This document shows, piece after piece, positions 29,832 through 40,006 of a stretch of 64,000 bases of DNA. The notes beneath the pieces are model-generated. The model searched no databases, had not been told where the DNA came from, and saw nothing but the letters and a program-made list of their open reading frames with translations. Source of the stretch: Palsa-504 sp963839095 (GTDB lineage: Bacteria; Actinomycetota; Actinomycetes; Streptosporangiales; Streptosporangiaceae); contig CAWIUF010000023.1 in assembly GCA_963839095.1 (NCBI GenBank), positions 1 to 64,000 on the forward strand, given 5' to 3'. Position numbers and translations under genes: made by a program. Each line of letters opens with the position of its first letter. Positions within the stretch are counted from its first letter, which is position 1.

Positions 29832-32355
29832 ATGACTCTTACTGACCTGCTGCCCTCGACACCCGACCCGGACGCCGTCTTCGACGCCTTCGCCGGGTGG
29901 GCCAAGGAGCGCGGGCTGGCCCTGTACCCGCACCAGGAAGACGCGCTCATCGAGCTCGTCTCGGGGGCGAACGTCATCTTGTCCACCCCCACCGGGTCGG
30001 GGAAGTCGCTGGTGGCGGCGGGCGCGCACTTCGCCGCGCTGGCCAGATGAAGCTGCAGGGCAAGCGGACCTTCTACACCGCGCCGATCAAGGCGCTGGTG
30101 TCGGAGAAGTTCTTCGACCTGTGCAACGCGTTCGGCCCGGCCCAGGTCGGCATGATGACCGGGGACGCCAGCGTCAACGCCCAGGCCCCGATCATCTGCT
30201 GCACCGCCGAGGTGCTGGCCAGCATCGCGCTGCGGGACGGCGCCGACGCCGACGTGGGCCAGGTGGTGATGGACGAGTTCCATTACTACGCCGACCCCGA
30301 GCGCGGCTGGGCCTGGCAGGTGCCGCTGCTCGAGCTGCCCAAGGCGCAGTTCCTGCTGATGTCGGCGACGCTGGGCGACGTCTCGCGGTTCGAGGCCGAC
30401 CTGACCTGGCGCACCGGCCGGCCGACCGCGGTGGTCAGCTCGGTCGAGCGGCCGGTGCCGCTGGTCTTCTCCTTCGTCCTCGAGCCGCTGCACGAGACCC
30501 TGAAGGAGCTGCTCGGCACCAACCAGGCGCCCATCTACGTGGTGCACTTCACCCAGGCGGCGGCGCTGGAGCAGGCGCAGGCGCTGATGAGCGTGAACGT
30601 CTGCAGCCGGGCCGAGAAGGACGCCATCGCCGACCTGATCGGCGACTTCCGGTTCACCTCCGGGTTCGGCAAGACCCTGTCCCGGCTGGTGCGGCACGGC
30701 ATCGGCGTCCACCACGCCGGCATGCTGCCCCGGTACCGGCGGCTGGTCGAGACGCTGACCCAGGCCGGCCTGCTGAAGGTCATCTGCGGCACCGACACCC
30801 TCGGCGTGGGCATCAACGTGCCGATCCGCACCGTCCTGTTCACCGCGCTGTCCAAGTACGACGGGACCAGGACCCGGCTGCTGCAGGCGCGCGAGTTCCA
30901 CCAGATCGCCGGGCGGGCGGGGCGGGCCGGGTTCGACACGTCCGGGCCGGGTCGTGGTCCAGGCACCCGAGCACGTGGTGGAGAACGAGCGCCTGCTGGC
31001 CAAGGCGGGCGACGATCCCAAGGCGCGGCGCAAGGTGGTGCGCAAGAAGCCGCCGGAGGGCATGGTCTCCTGGGGCAAGCCGACCTTCGAGCGGCTCGTG
31101 GCCGCCGATCCGGAGCCGCTGACCTCGAGCTTCAAGGTCACCCACGCCATGGTGCTGAACGTCATCGACCGGCCGGGCAACGCGCTACGCCGCGATGAAG
31201 CACCTGCTGACCGACAACCACGAGGACCGGGCGGCCCAGCGCAAGCACATCCACCAGGCCATCGCGATCTACCGGGCGCTGCTGGCCGGCGGGGTGGTGG
31301 AACGGCTGGACGAACCGGACGAGGAGGGCCGTTCGTGCGGCTCACCATGGACCTGCAGTTCGACTTCGCGCTCAACCAGCCGCTGTCGCCGTTCGCGCTG
31401 GCCGCCATCGAGCTGCTCGACCCGGAGTCGCCGTCCTACCCGCTGGACGTGCTGTCGGTGATCGAGTCGACCCTGGACAACCCGCGGCAGGTGCTGTCCG
31501 CCCAGCAGTTCCGGGCCCGCGGCGAGGCGGTCGCCCAGATGAAGGCGGACGGCGTGGAGTACGAGCAGCGGCTCGAGCTGCTGGACGTCGGTCACGTACC
31601 CGAAGCCGCTGGAGGACATGCTCGAGGGCGCGTACGAGCTCTACCGGCGCGGCCACCCCTGGGTCCTGGACTACCAGCTGTCCCCGAAGTCGGTGGTCAG
31701 GGACATGTACGAGCGGGCGCTGACCTTCACCGAGTACGTGGCCTACTACGGCCTGCCCCGGTCCGAGGGCCTGGTGCTGCGCTACCTGGCCGACGCCTAC
31801 AAGGCGCTGAAGCAGACGGTGCCCGACGAGGCCAAGACCGAGGAACTCACCGACCTGATCGAATGGCTGGGCGAGATCGTCCGGCAGGTCGACTCCAGCC
31901 TGCTGGACGAGTGGGAGCGGCTGCGTAACCCGCTGGAGGACGGCTCGGCACCGGTCGACGTCCGGCCCGCCACGGTCACGTCGAACGTGCGGGCGTTCCG
32001 GGTGCTGGTGCGCAACGCGCTGTTCCAGCGGGTGCGGCTGGCCGCGTTCGGTCAGCACGAGGAGCTCGGGGCGCTGGACGCGGACAGCGGCTGGGATGCG
32101 GACGGCCTGGTCCGACGCGCTCGACGGGTACTTCGAGGTGCACGAGGAGATGGGCTTCGGCCCGGACGCGCGCGGGTCCGGCGCTGCTGATGATCGACGC
32201 AGCAGCCGGGCGAGTGGAAGGTCCGGCAGATCTTCGACGACCCGGCGGGCGACCACGACTGGGGCATCAGCGCGGTCGTCGACCTGGACGCCTCCGACGA
32301 GGCCGGCGCGGCCGTGCTCCGGATCACCGACGTGGGCCAGCTCTCGGGCTTCTAG
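29832..32355 (+). pseudogene. DEAD/DEAH helicase with DUF3516, first copy, heavily frameshifted
   Basis: The first copy of a SKI2-like helicase of about 840 residues. Motifs remain legible: Walker A STPTGSGKS, MDEFHYYAD (DEFH), LLMSATLGD, and HQIAGRAGRAGFD, then the DUF3516 region. Compared with the second copy, single-base indels occur near 30045, 30945, 31183, 31331, 31586, 32105 and 32180, so no long product can be made as written. Whether these are real decay or consensus errors cannot be settled here, but the number is far above that in copy two. Confidence 0.78.
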
Positions 32356-32411
32356 CTCCGGGGGGGGGAAAACGGTTCGACGGCCTGCCGCCGGCTGGCA
32401 CAGTGGGCCGC

Positions 32412-33359
32412 GTGGGTGACGTCGATCTCGTTACCGCCGACATCGTGGAGCTCATGCAGGGCATGGCCCAGCGGGTCACCGCGGTCCGGCCCGACCTGGT
32501 GAACACCGACGCGTCGTTCGGGGAACTGGCCTGGATCTGGGGTAAGGGGCACGCCGCCGACGGCGGGACCTGGCCGTGCCGCCTGTGGTACTCCGGGGGC
32601 GAGCTGGTGGCGTGGGCATGGGGGTACCTGCCGCGCCAGGTGCGGCTCAGCGACGGGTCGGTGCGGGACGTCACGGGCGCCTACCTGGGATACCAGGTTC
32701 ATCCCGGCCACGCCGAGCTGGTCGACGACGTGATCGGCTGGTACGACGGCGTCGCGGCGGGCCTCGAGCGGACGGTGCTCCCGCAGCTGAACGACGAGTT
32801 CGCGCTGAAGCGGTGGGAGGCACACGGCTACCAGGCCGACCCGGCGTCGCTCGGCGACACCGGGACCTGGGGTCAGCTCAACGAGCGGGACCTCACCGAC
32901 CTGGAGCAGCCGGCCCTGCCGGACGGGTTCCGGTTCCGCAACGCCGCCGAGGCCGGCCCGCAGGCCGCGGTCCAGGCCCACATGGACGCCTGGGCTCCGT
33001 CGACGTACAGCGCGGAGGGGTACGAGGGCGTCCGGCGGACGGCGGCGTACCGCAGCGACCTGCACGTCCTGGTGGAGGCAGCGGACGGGACGATGGCGGC
33101 GTCGACGATCATGTGGCTGGACGAGGTCAACCGGACCGCGGAGTTCGAGCCGGTCGGGACGCATCCGGGCTACCGGCGGCGGGGGCTCGGCCGTGCGATG
33201 CTGCTGCACGGGATGGGCCTGGCGCGCGAGGCCGGGGCCACGCACATGACGGTCGCCTGCCAGGGCACGCACGGGCGTCCGCCGGCCCGCGAGCTGTACT
33301 ACAGCGTCGGGTTCCGGCTGTTCACGCGGGACGCGCCGCTGATCAAGTACGCGGTCTAA
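32412..33359 (+). CDS. GNAT family N-acetyltransferase, first copy
   Basis: An intact 315-residue protein starting with GTG at 32412. Residues 1-150 form an uncharacterised N-terminal part (ELAWIWGKGHAADGG, LGYQVHPGHAELVDDVIGWYDG); the C-terminal half is a GNAT fold with the acetyl-CoA loop HPGYRRRGLGRAMLLHGM and the YYSVGFRLFTRDAPLIKYAV ending. It differs from copy two at many positions, several non-synonymous. Substrate unknown. It follows the helicase by 56 bases. Confidence 0.85.
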   Translation: MGDVDLVTADIVELMQGMAQRVTAVRPDLVNTDASFGELAWIWGKGHAADGGTWPCRLWYSGGELVAWAWGYLPRQVRLSDGSVRDVTGAYLGYQVHPGHAELVDDVIGWYDGVAAGLERTVLPQLNDEFALKRWEAHGYQADPASLGDTGTWGQLNERDLTDLEQPALPDGFRFRNAAEAGPQAAVQAHMDAWAPSTYSAEGYEGVRRTAAYRSDLHVLVEAADGTMAASTIMWLDEVNRTAEFEPVGTHPGYRRRGLGRAMLLHGMGLAREAGATHMTVACQGTHGRPPARELYYSVGFRLFTRDAPLIKYAV

Positions 33360-33441
33360 GGGCATCGCCGGGCGCGGGTACACCGGAGGCGGCGCTGGCG
33401 CGTCTATCAGTACAGGTTCCTGGTGAGGGAAGGGGCGGGCG

Positions 33442-33742
33442 GTGAAGCTCAGCACGACCGTGACGGCGGTGCTCGCGTCGTTAATACTGGTCAGTTCGGC
33501 ACTGGCCAGCCTGGTGCTGACGAGCGCGCCGGCGGCGCGCGGTGGCGCGGGTCCCGGGCCGAAGGGATACGACGTGTCGTATCCGCAGTGCACGGAGCGC
33601 TCCCGGCGGATCAGGCATTCGGCATCGTGGCCGTGAACGCCGGGCTGGCGAACACGACCAATCCCTGCCTGGACGACGAGATCGGCTGGGCATCGGGGGC
33701 GCCGCGGAGCCGCGCCTCGCTTACGTATACCGCGGAGCGAAC
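33442..33742 (+). pseudogene. Truncated secreted glycoside-hydrolase-like gene, first copy
   Basis: This carries the signal peptide (VTAVLASLILVSSALASLVL) and first part (GPKGYDVSYPQCT, then after a frame change near 33590 QAFGIVAVNAGLANTTNPCL) of the gene that is complete at 37453. Homology fades near 33742, where the sequence joins the region upstream of the second helicase copy. It is the fragment left by the tandem duplication. Confidence 0.82.
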
Positions 33743-33830
33743 CCCCCCCTGGCGCTGCTTTCGCGCCTGTGCCTCTCCCCCGCGCCGCCTTGCCGCGGGC
33801 ACTCTCCGGGCACGGCATCATGGAAGCGCT

Positions 33831-36353
33831 ATGACTCTTACTGACCTGCTGCCCTCGACACCTGACCCGGACGCCGTCTTCGACGCCTTCGCCGGGTGGG
33901 CCAAGGAGCGCGGGCTGGCCCTGTACCCGCACCAGGAAGACGCGCTCATCGAGCTCGTCTCGGGGGCGAACGTCATCTTGTCCGCCCCGACCGGGTCGGG
34001 GAAGTCGCTGGTGGCGGCGGGCGCGCACTTCGCCGCGCTGGCCCAGATGAAGCTAGCAGGGGTAAGCGGACCTTCTACACCGCGCCGATCAAGGCGCTGG
34101 TGTCAGAGAAGTTCTTCGACCTGTGCAACGCGTTCGGCCCGGCCCAGGTCGGCATGATGACCGGGGACGCCAGCGTCAACGCCCAGGCCCCGATCATCTG
34201 CTGCACCGCCGAGGTGCTGGCCAGCATCGCGCTGCGGGACGGCGCCGACGCCGACGTGGGCCAGGTGGTGATGGACGAGTTCCATTACTACGCCGACCCC
34301 GAGCGCGGCTGGGCCTGGCAGGTGCCGCTGCTCGAGCTGCCCAAGGCGCAGTTCCTGCTGATGTCGGCGACGCTGGGCGACGTCTCGCGGTTCGAGGCCG
34401 ACCTGACCTGGCGCACCGGCCGGCCGACCGCGGTGGTCAGCTCGGTCGAGCGGCCGGTGCCGCTGGTCTTCTCCTTCGTCCTCGAGCCGCTGCACGAGAC
34501 CCTGAAGGAGCTGCTCGCCACCAACCAGGCGCCCATCTACGTGGTGCACTTCACCCAGGCGGCGGCGCTGGAGCAGGCGCAGGCACTGATGAGCGTGAAC
34601 GTCTGCAGCCGGGCCGAGAAGGACGCCATCGCCGAGCCTGATCGGCGACTTCCGGTTCACCTCCGGGTTCGGCAAGACCCTGTCCCGGCTGGTGCGGCAC
34701 GGCATCGGCGTCCACCACGCCGGCATGCTGCCCCGGTACCGGCGGCTGGTCGAGACGCTGACCCAGGCCGGCCTGCTGAAGGTCATCTGCGGCACCGACA
34801 CCCTCGGCGTGGGCATCAACGTGCCGATCCGCACGGTGCTGTTCACCGCGCTGTCCAAGTACGACGGGACCAGGACGCGGCTGCTGCAGGCGCGCGAGTT
34901 CCACCAGATCGCCGGGCGCGCGGGGCGGGCCGGGTTCGATGTTTCCGGGCGGGTCGTGGTCCAGGCACCCGAGCACGTGGTGGAGAACGAGCGCATGCTG
35001 GCCAAGGCGGGCGACGATCCCAAGGCGCGGCGCAAGGTGGTGCGCAAGAAGCCGCCGGAGGGCATGGTCTCCTGGGGCAAGCCCACCTTCGAGCGGCTCG
35101 TGGCCGCCGATCCCGAGCCGCTGACCTCGAGCTTCAAGGTCACCCACGCCATGGTGCTGAACGTCATCGACCGGCCGGGCAACGCCTACGCCGCGATGAA
35201 GCACCTGCTCACCAACAACCACGAGGACCGGGCGGCGCAGCGCAAGCACATCCACCAGGCGATCGCGATCTACCGGGCGCTGCTGGCGGGCGGGGTGGTG
35301 GAACGGCTGGACGAACCGGATGAGGAGGGCCGTTACGTACGGCTCACCATGGACCTGCAGTTCGACTTCGCGCTCAACCAGCCGCTGTCGCCGTTCGCGC
35401 TGGCGGCCATCGAGCTGCTCGACCCGGAGTCGCCGTCCTACCCGCTGGACGTGCTGTCGGTGATCGAGTCGACCCTGGACAACCCGCGGCAGGTGCTGTC
35501 GGCCCAGCAGTTCCGGGCCCGCGGCGAGGCGGTCGCCCAGATGAAGGCCGACGGCGTGGAGTACGAGCAGCGGCTCGAGCTGCTGGACTCGGTCACGTAC
35601 CCGAAGCCGCTGGAGGAGATGCTCGAGGGCGCGTACGAGCTCTACCGGCGCGGCCACCCCTGGGTCCTGGACTACCAGCTGTCCCCGAAGTCGGTGGTCA
35701 GGGACATGTACGAGCGGGCGCTGACCTTCACCGAGTACGTGGCCTACTACGGCCTGCCCCGGTCCGAGGGCCTGGTACTGCGCTACCTGGCCGACGCCTA
35801 CAAGGCGCTGAAGCAGACGGTGCCCGACGAGGCCAAGACCGAGGAGCTCACCGACCTGATCGAATGGCTGGGCGAGATCGTCCGGCAGGTCGACTCCAGC
35901 CTGCTGGACGAGTGGGAGCGGCTGCGGAACCCGCTGGAGGACGGCTCGGCACCGGTCGACGTCCGGCCCGCCACGGTCACGTCGAACGTGCGGGCGTTCC
36001 GGGTCCTGGTGCGCAACGCGCTGTTCCAGCGGGTACGGCTGGCCGCGTTCGGTCAGCACGAGGAACTCGGGGCGCTGGATGCGGACAGCGGCTGGGATGC
36101 GGACGCCTGGTCCGACGCGCTCGACGGGTACTTCGAGGTGCACGAGGAGATGGGCTTCGGCCCGGACGCGCGCGGGCCCGCGCTGCTGATGATCGAGGTT
36201 GGGTCTGACCAGTGGAAGGTCCGGCAGATCTTCGACGACCCGGCGGGCGACCACGACTGGGGCATCAGCGCGGTCGTCGACCTGGACGCCTCCGACGAGG
36301 CCGGCGCGGCCGTGCTCCGGATCACCGACGTGGGGCAGCTGTCGGGCTTCTAG
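33831..36353 (+). CDS. DEAD/DEAH helicase with C-terminal DUF3516, second copy (two frameshifts)
   Basis: A SKI2-type ATP-dependent helicase of about 840 residues, found widely in actinobacteria. Walker A SAPTGSGKS, MDEFHYYAD, LLMSATLGD and IAGRAGRAGFDVSG are present; the C-terminal 450 residues match DUF3516 (DLQFDFALNQPLSPFALAAI, YRRGHPWVLDYQLSPKSVVR). Relative to copy one, extra bases occur near 34053 and 34636; from about 34640 to the end the frame is intact. The ATG at 33831 has no strong ribosome site. Likely in RNA or DNA metabolism; no specific substrate is known. Confidence 0.88.
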
Positions 36354-36419
36354 CTCCCGGGGTCGGCGGCGGCGGAAAACGGTTCGACGGCCTGCCGCCG
36401 TGCTGGCACAGTGGGCCGC

Positions 36420-37368
36420 GTGAGTGACGCCGAGCTCGTTACTGCCGACATCGTAGAGCTGATGCAGGGCCTGGCCCAGCGGGTTACCGCGGTCCGTCCT
36501 GACCTGGTGAACACCGACGCGTCGTTCGGGGAACTGGCCTGGATCTGGGGCAAGGGGCACGCGGCCGACGGCGGGATCTGGCCGTGCCGCCAGTGGTATT
36601 CCGGCGGCGAGCTGGTGGCGTGGGCATGGGGGTACCTGCCGCACCAGGTTCAGGCTGAGCGACGGGTCGGTGCGGGACCTCACGGGTGCCTACCTGGGCT
36701 ATCAGGTCCATCCCGGCCACGCCGAGCTGGTTGACGACGTGATCGGCTGGTATGACGGCATCGCGGCGGGCTTCGAGCGGAGGGTGCTCCCGCAGCTGAA
36801 CGACGAGTTCGGGCTGAAGCGGTGGGAAGCACACGGCTACCAGGCCGACCCGGCGTCGCTCGGCGACACCGGGTCCTGGGGTGAGTTCAACGAGCGGGAC
36901 CTCACCGACCTGGAGCAGCCGGCCTTGCCGGACGGGTTCCGGTTCCGCAACGCCGCCGAGGCCGGGCCGCGGGCCGCGGTCCAGGCCCACCTCGACGCCT
37001 GGGCTCCGTCGACGTACAGCGCGGAGGGGTACGAGGGCGTCCGGCGGACGGCGGCGTACCGCAGCGACCTGCACGTCCTGGTGGAGGCGCCGGACGGGAC
37101 GATGGCGGCGTCGGCGATCATGTGGCTGGACGAGGCCAACCGGACCGCGGAGTTCGAGCCGGTCGGGACGCATCCGGGCTACCGGCGCCGGGGGCTCGGG
37201 CGGGCGATGCTGCTGTACGGGATGGGTCTGGCGCGCGAGGCCGGGGCCACGCACATGACGGTTGCCTGCCAGGGCACGCACGGGCGTCCGCCGGCCCGCG
37301 AGCTGTACTACAGCGTCGGGTTCCGGCTGTTCACGCGGGACGCGCCGCTGATCAAGTACGCGGTCTAG
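36420..37368 (+). CDS. GNAT family N-acetyltransferase, second copy (one frameshift)
   Basis: The second copy of the acetyltransferase, with one extra base near 36650 (after AWGYLPHQV) relative to the intact first copy. The GNAT acetyl-CoA loop HPGYRRRGLGRAMLLYGM is intact. Differences from copy one include ALKRW to GLKRW, TWGQLNE to SWGEFNE and STIMWLDEV to SAIMWLDEA. GTG start at 36420, 66 bases after the helicase stop. Confidence 0.85.
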
Positions 37369-37452
37369 GGGCATCGGCCGGGTGGGGGTAAACCGGAGGC
37401 GGTGCTGGCGCGTCTATCCGTACAGGTTCTGGGTGAGGGAAAGGGCGGGCTG

Positions 37453-38295
37453 GTGAAGCTCAGTGTGTCCGTGACGGCGGTGCTCGCGTCGTTAATGCTG
37501 GTCAGTTCGGTACTGTCCAGCCTGGTGCTGACGAGCGCGCCGGCGGCGGCTGCGGTGGCGCCGGGACCCGGGCCGAAGGGATACGACGTCTCGTATCCGC
37601 AGTGCACGCAGGCGCTTCCGGTGGATCAGGCGTTTGGCATCGTGGCCGTGAACGCCGGGCTGGCGAACACGACCAATCCCTGCCTGGACGACGAGATCAG
37701 CTGGGCCATCGACTCGGCGGGCGGGACGCGGCAGCCCCGGGTCTCGCTCTACGTCAACACCGCGGAGCCGGGAAACAAGGGCGTCACCGACTGGCCGGTG
37801 AACAACCTCGATCCCCTCGGCCACTGGCGCGTCACCGATCCCTACGGCCACTGCGTGGGCGGTAACGGTCCGGCGTGCGCCTGGCAGTACGGCTGGAACC
37901 TGGCCGAGGGGGACGCCCAGAGCCGCGGGGTGCCGAACCCCCGCAGCTACCGGTGGTGGCTCGACGTCGAGACGATCAACAGCTGGCAGGCCGGCGCCAC
38001 GCTCAACCGGGCCGACCTGGAAGGCATGGTTTCCTACCTGCGGCACATCGGGGCGAGCGCGGGCATCTACTCGACGGCCAGGCAGTTCGGCCCGCTCACG
38101 GGCATCGTCGGGAAGACCAGCCCGCTGTACCGGCTGCCGGACTGGATTCCCGGCGCCAATACGCTCGCGCAGGCCAGGAAGAACTGCCATCTGGCCCCGC
38201 TGACCGGCGGCGGGACCGTCACCCTCACCCAGTGGAAGACCAAGCCGGCCCTGAGCGACTACTCCTGCCCGCCGCCGAAGGCGAAGGGGCGCTAG
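37453..38295 (+). CDS. Secreted glycoside-hydrolase-like (GH25/DUF1906-type fold) protein
   Basis: An intact 280-residue exported protein. A signal peptide of about 36 residues ends near APAAAA. The mature part starts PKGYDVSYPQC and has FGIVAVNAGLANT, VSLYVNTAEPGN and RWWLDVETINSWQ, the layout of TIM-barrel lysozyme-like enzymes in which an Asp-Glu pair (WLDVE) is catalytic. Four or more Cys suggest disulfides outside the cell. It may act on peptidoglycan or be a noncatalytic relative. GTG start. This is the complete form of the gene cut at 33742. Confidence 0.78.
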   Translation: MKLSVSVTAVLASLMLVSSVLSSLVLTSAPAAAAVAPGPGPKGYDVSYPQCTQALPVDQAFGIVAVNAGLANTTNPCLDDEISWAIDSAGGTRQPRVSLYVNTAEPGNKGVTDWPVNNLDPLGHWRVTDPYGHCVGGNGPACAWQYGWNLAEGDAQSRGVPNPRSYRWWLDVETINSWQAGATLNRADLEGMVSYLRHIGASAGIYSTARQFGPLTGIVGKTSPLYRLPDWIPGANTLAQARKNCHLAPLTGGGTVTLTQWKTKPALSDYSCPPPKAKGR

Positions 38296-38314
38296 GCGGC
38301 GTTGGCCGGTGGCC

Positions 38315-38740
38315 TCAGGCCGCGCCGAAGTCGGGCAGGGTGAGGGAGCCGTCCGGGTTGAGGGTGAAGCCCGGGTTCCAGGCGACCTCCCAGACGTGGC
38401 CGTCCGGGTCGCGGAAATGAGCGGCGTAGCCGCCGTAGAAGGTCTCCCGGGCGGGCTGGGTGATCTCGGCTCCGGCCGCGGCCGCCTCGGCCAGGGCCGC
38501 GTCGACCTCGGCCCGCGACCGGAGGTTCAGCGCCAGGGCGGCGGCACCGGGAGCGGTGTCCTCGACGCCGGAGTCGGCGGCGAGCTTGTCCCGTCCCCAC
38601 AGGACCAGCGCCAGGCCCCCGGCCTGGAAGAACACCGTCTCCTCGATCTCCTGGCCGTGCCAGCCGAGCCGCTCGTAGAACGTCCGGGCGCGGCGTACGT
38701 CGGCGACGCCGAGGGTGATCAGGCTGATGCGCTGCTCCAT
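38315..38740 (-). CDS. VOC family (glyoxalase-like) protein
   Basis: An intact 141-residue single VOC domain with paired beta-alpha-beta modules. ISLITLGVADVRRARTFYERLGW opens it and FRDPDGHVWEVAWNP closes it; a metal-binding Glu (VWEVAW) is kept. Similar proteins include glyoxalase relatives and resistance proteins; substrate unknown. It lies 16 bases after the dienelactone hydrolase and probably shares its transcript. Confidence 0.88.
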   Translation of the reverse strand: MEQRISLITLGVADVRRARTFYERLGWHGQEIEETVFFQAGGLALVLWGRDKLAADSGVEDTAPGAAALALNLRSRAEVDAALAEAAAAGAEITQPARETFYGGYAAHFRDPDGHVWEVAWNPGFTLNPDGSLTLPDFGAA

Positions 38741-38756
38741 CTCAGAACTGGCCTTT

Positions 38757-39331
38757 CTAGCGGTCGCGGAGGAAGTCGGTGACCCGCTGGAGCAGCAGCG
38801 CGGTGGCGGCCGGGTCGTAGGAGGGCAGCGTGCTGTCGGCGAAGTAGTGCTGGTCGCCGGGATAGAGGAACAGCTCCGCGTCCTTGGCCGGCTGGTGAGC
38901 TCGCGGGCGGCGTCGAGGTCGCCCTCGCCGGCGAAGAACGGGTCGGCGTCCATCCCGTGCACCTGCACCGGCACGCCGTCCGGCCAGGAGCCGAACGCCT
39001 CGGCCGGGACGCAGGAGTAGAACAGCAGCGCGCCCCGGGCGCCGGGCCGGGTCTGCGCCAGCTTCTGGGCCGGGAGGACGCCGAGCGAGAAGCCGGCGTA
39101 CACCACCCCGGCGGGCAGGTCCTCGACCGCCCGGGTGCCGCGCTCGATCACCTCGCCGGGGAAGCCGATCTCCTCGGCATGACCCATGCCCGCCTCGATG
39201 GTGCCGAACGTCTGGCCCTCGAACAGGTCGGGCGTGTGGACGGTGTGTCCGGCGCTGCGCAGCTCGTCGGCGAACGCGACGATGCCGGGGGTCAGCCCCA
39301 GCGCGTGGTGAAAAAGCACTACCTCGGCCAT
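38757..39331 (-). CDS. Dienelactone hydrolase family protein (one frameshift)
   Basis: An alpha/beta hydrolase of about 191 residues. MAEVVLFHHALGLTPGI carries the HHALG oxyanion loop, the nucleophile elbow is GFSLG (Ser where classic dienelactone hydrolase has Cys), the acid is in HGMDADPFF and the His in YPGDQHYF. A frame change near 38893 separates the last 50 residues. Divergent from the ArsR-like regulator at 39394, which may control it and the VOC gene. Confidence 0.85.
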
Positions 39332-39393
39332 CTCGGTCCTCCTGCTATGATCCGGAAGTGTCGATCAATCCAAGCTAACGGAACGATCCAAAT

Positions 39394-39981
39394 ATGTCGA
39401 ACGATGCGGGCTCCCCGGACTATGACCTGGAGAACCTGCGTATTGTCTCGTCGCCCCGGGAACTGCGGGCGATGGCTGACCCGCTGCGCAGCACCATTCT
39501 CGAGCTGCTCCTGGAACGGGCGGCGACGGTGAGCGAGCTGGCGGTCGCCGTCGGCCGTCCGAGGAGCACCGTCGCCCACCACGTGGGCCTGCTGGCGGAC
39601 GCCGGGATGCTCAAGGTCGTGCGGACGAGAAAGGTCCGCGCGATCGACGAACGGTACTACGGCCGGACGGCCCGGATCTTTTACGTCGGCGCCATTCACC
39701 CGGACCAGGCCCGCCTGCTCACCAACAACCTCGCAGCCGCCGCGGCCGAGTCGGGCCCGGCGCACGAGGCGGACGACCTGCGCGCCATCACCCGCCACAC
39801 CCGGATCCCGCGCGAGCGCGCCGCGGAGTTCTGGGAACGCGTCATGGAGCTCGCCAGCGAGTTCACGCAGCTGCCGCGCTCCGGCGACACGGTGTACGGT
39901 TTCGCCGCCGGCTTGTACCCGGCGGAGTACCCCACCCTGCCCCCCACCGGGCCCGGGCCGGAGCCGGACGCGCGCGACTGA
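39394..39981 (+). CDS. ArsR-type winged-helix transcriptional regulator
   Basis: An intact 195-residue regulator. The DNA-binding part is residues 22-90: LRAMADPLRSTILELLLERA, TVSELAVAVGRPRSTVAHHV and LADAGMLKVVRTRKVRAIDE. The C-terminal half is helical, with ITRHTRIPRERAAEFWERVM. ATG start. The 62-base gap to the divergent dienelactone hydrolase must hold both promoters and suggests that gene is a target. Confidence 0.86.
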   Translation: MSNDAGSPDYDLENLRIVSSPRELRAMADPLRSTILELLLERAATVSELAVAVGRPRSTVAHHVGLLADAGMLKVVRTRKVRAIDERYYGRTARIFYVGAIHPDQARLLTNNLAAAAAESGPAHEADDLRAITRHTRIPRERAAEFWERVMELASEFTQLPRSGDTVYGFAAGLYPAEYPTLPPTGPGPEPDARD

Positions 39982-40006
39982 TCGCGGCAGGCCTGCTCCC
40001 GGTGGC

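Larger units (their letters stand above)
29750..33742. repeat. Tandem 4 kb duplication, first copy
   Basis: First of two direct copies of a block of about 4,000 bases holding a helicase, GNAT and part of a secreted protein gene. The helicase start codons lie 3,999 bases apart and the GNAT ends 4,009 apart, and nearly the entire block aligns by eye with scattered substitutions and single-base indels. The left edge is within 29745-29760; the right edge lies inside the third gene near 33742. Confidence 0.88.
33753..37770. repeat. Tandem 4 kb duplication, second copy
   Basis: Second direct copy of the helicase/GNAT/secreted-protein block. Here the third gene continues beyond the repeated part to a proper stop at 38295. 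The upstream stretch ending in CACTCTCCGGGCACGGCATC is shared with that before the first helicase. Confidence 0.88.

Noticed and set aside
29750..37770. Composite transposon explaining the 4 kb repeat
   Set aside because: No transposase or terminal inverted repeats are present; a simple tandem duplication or assembly effect fits better.
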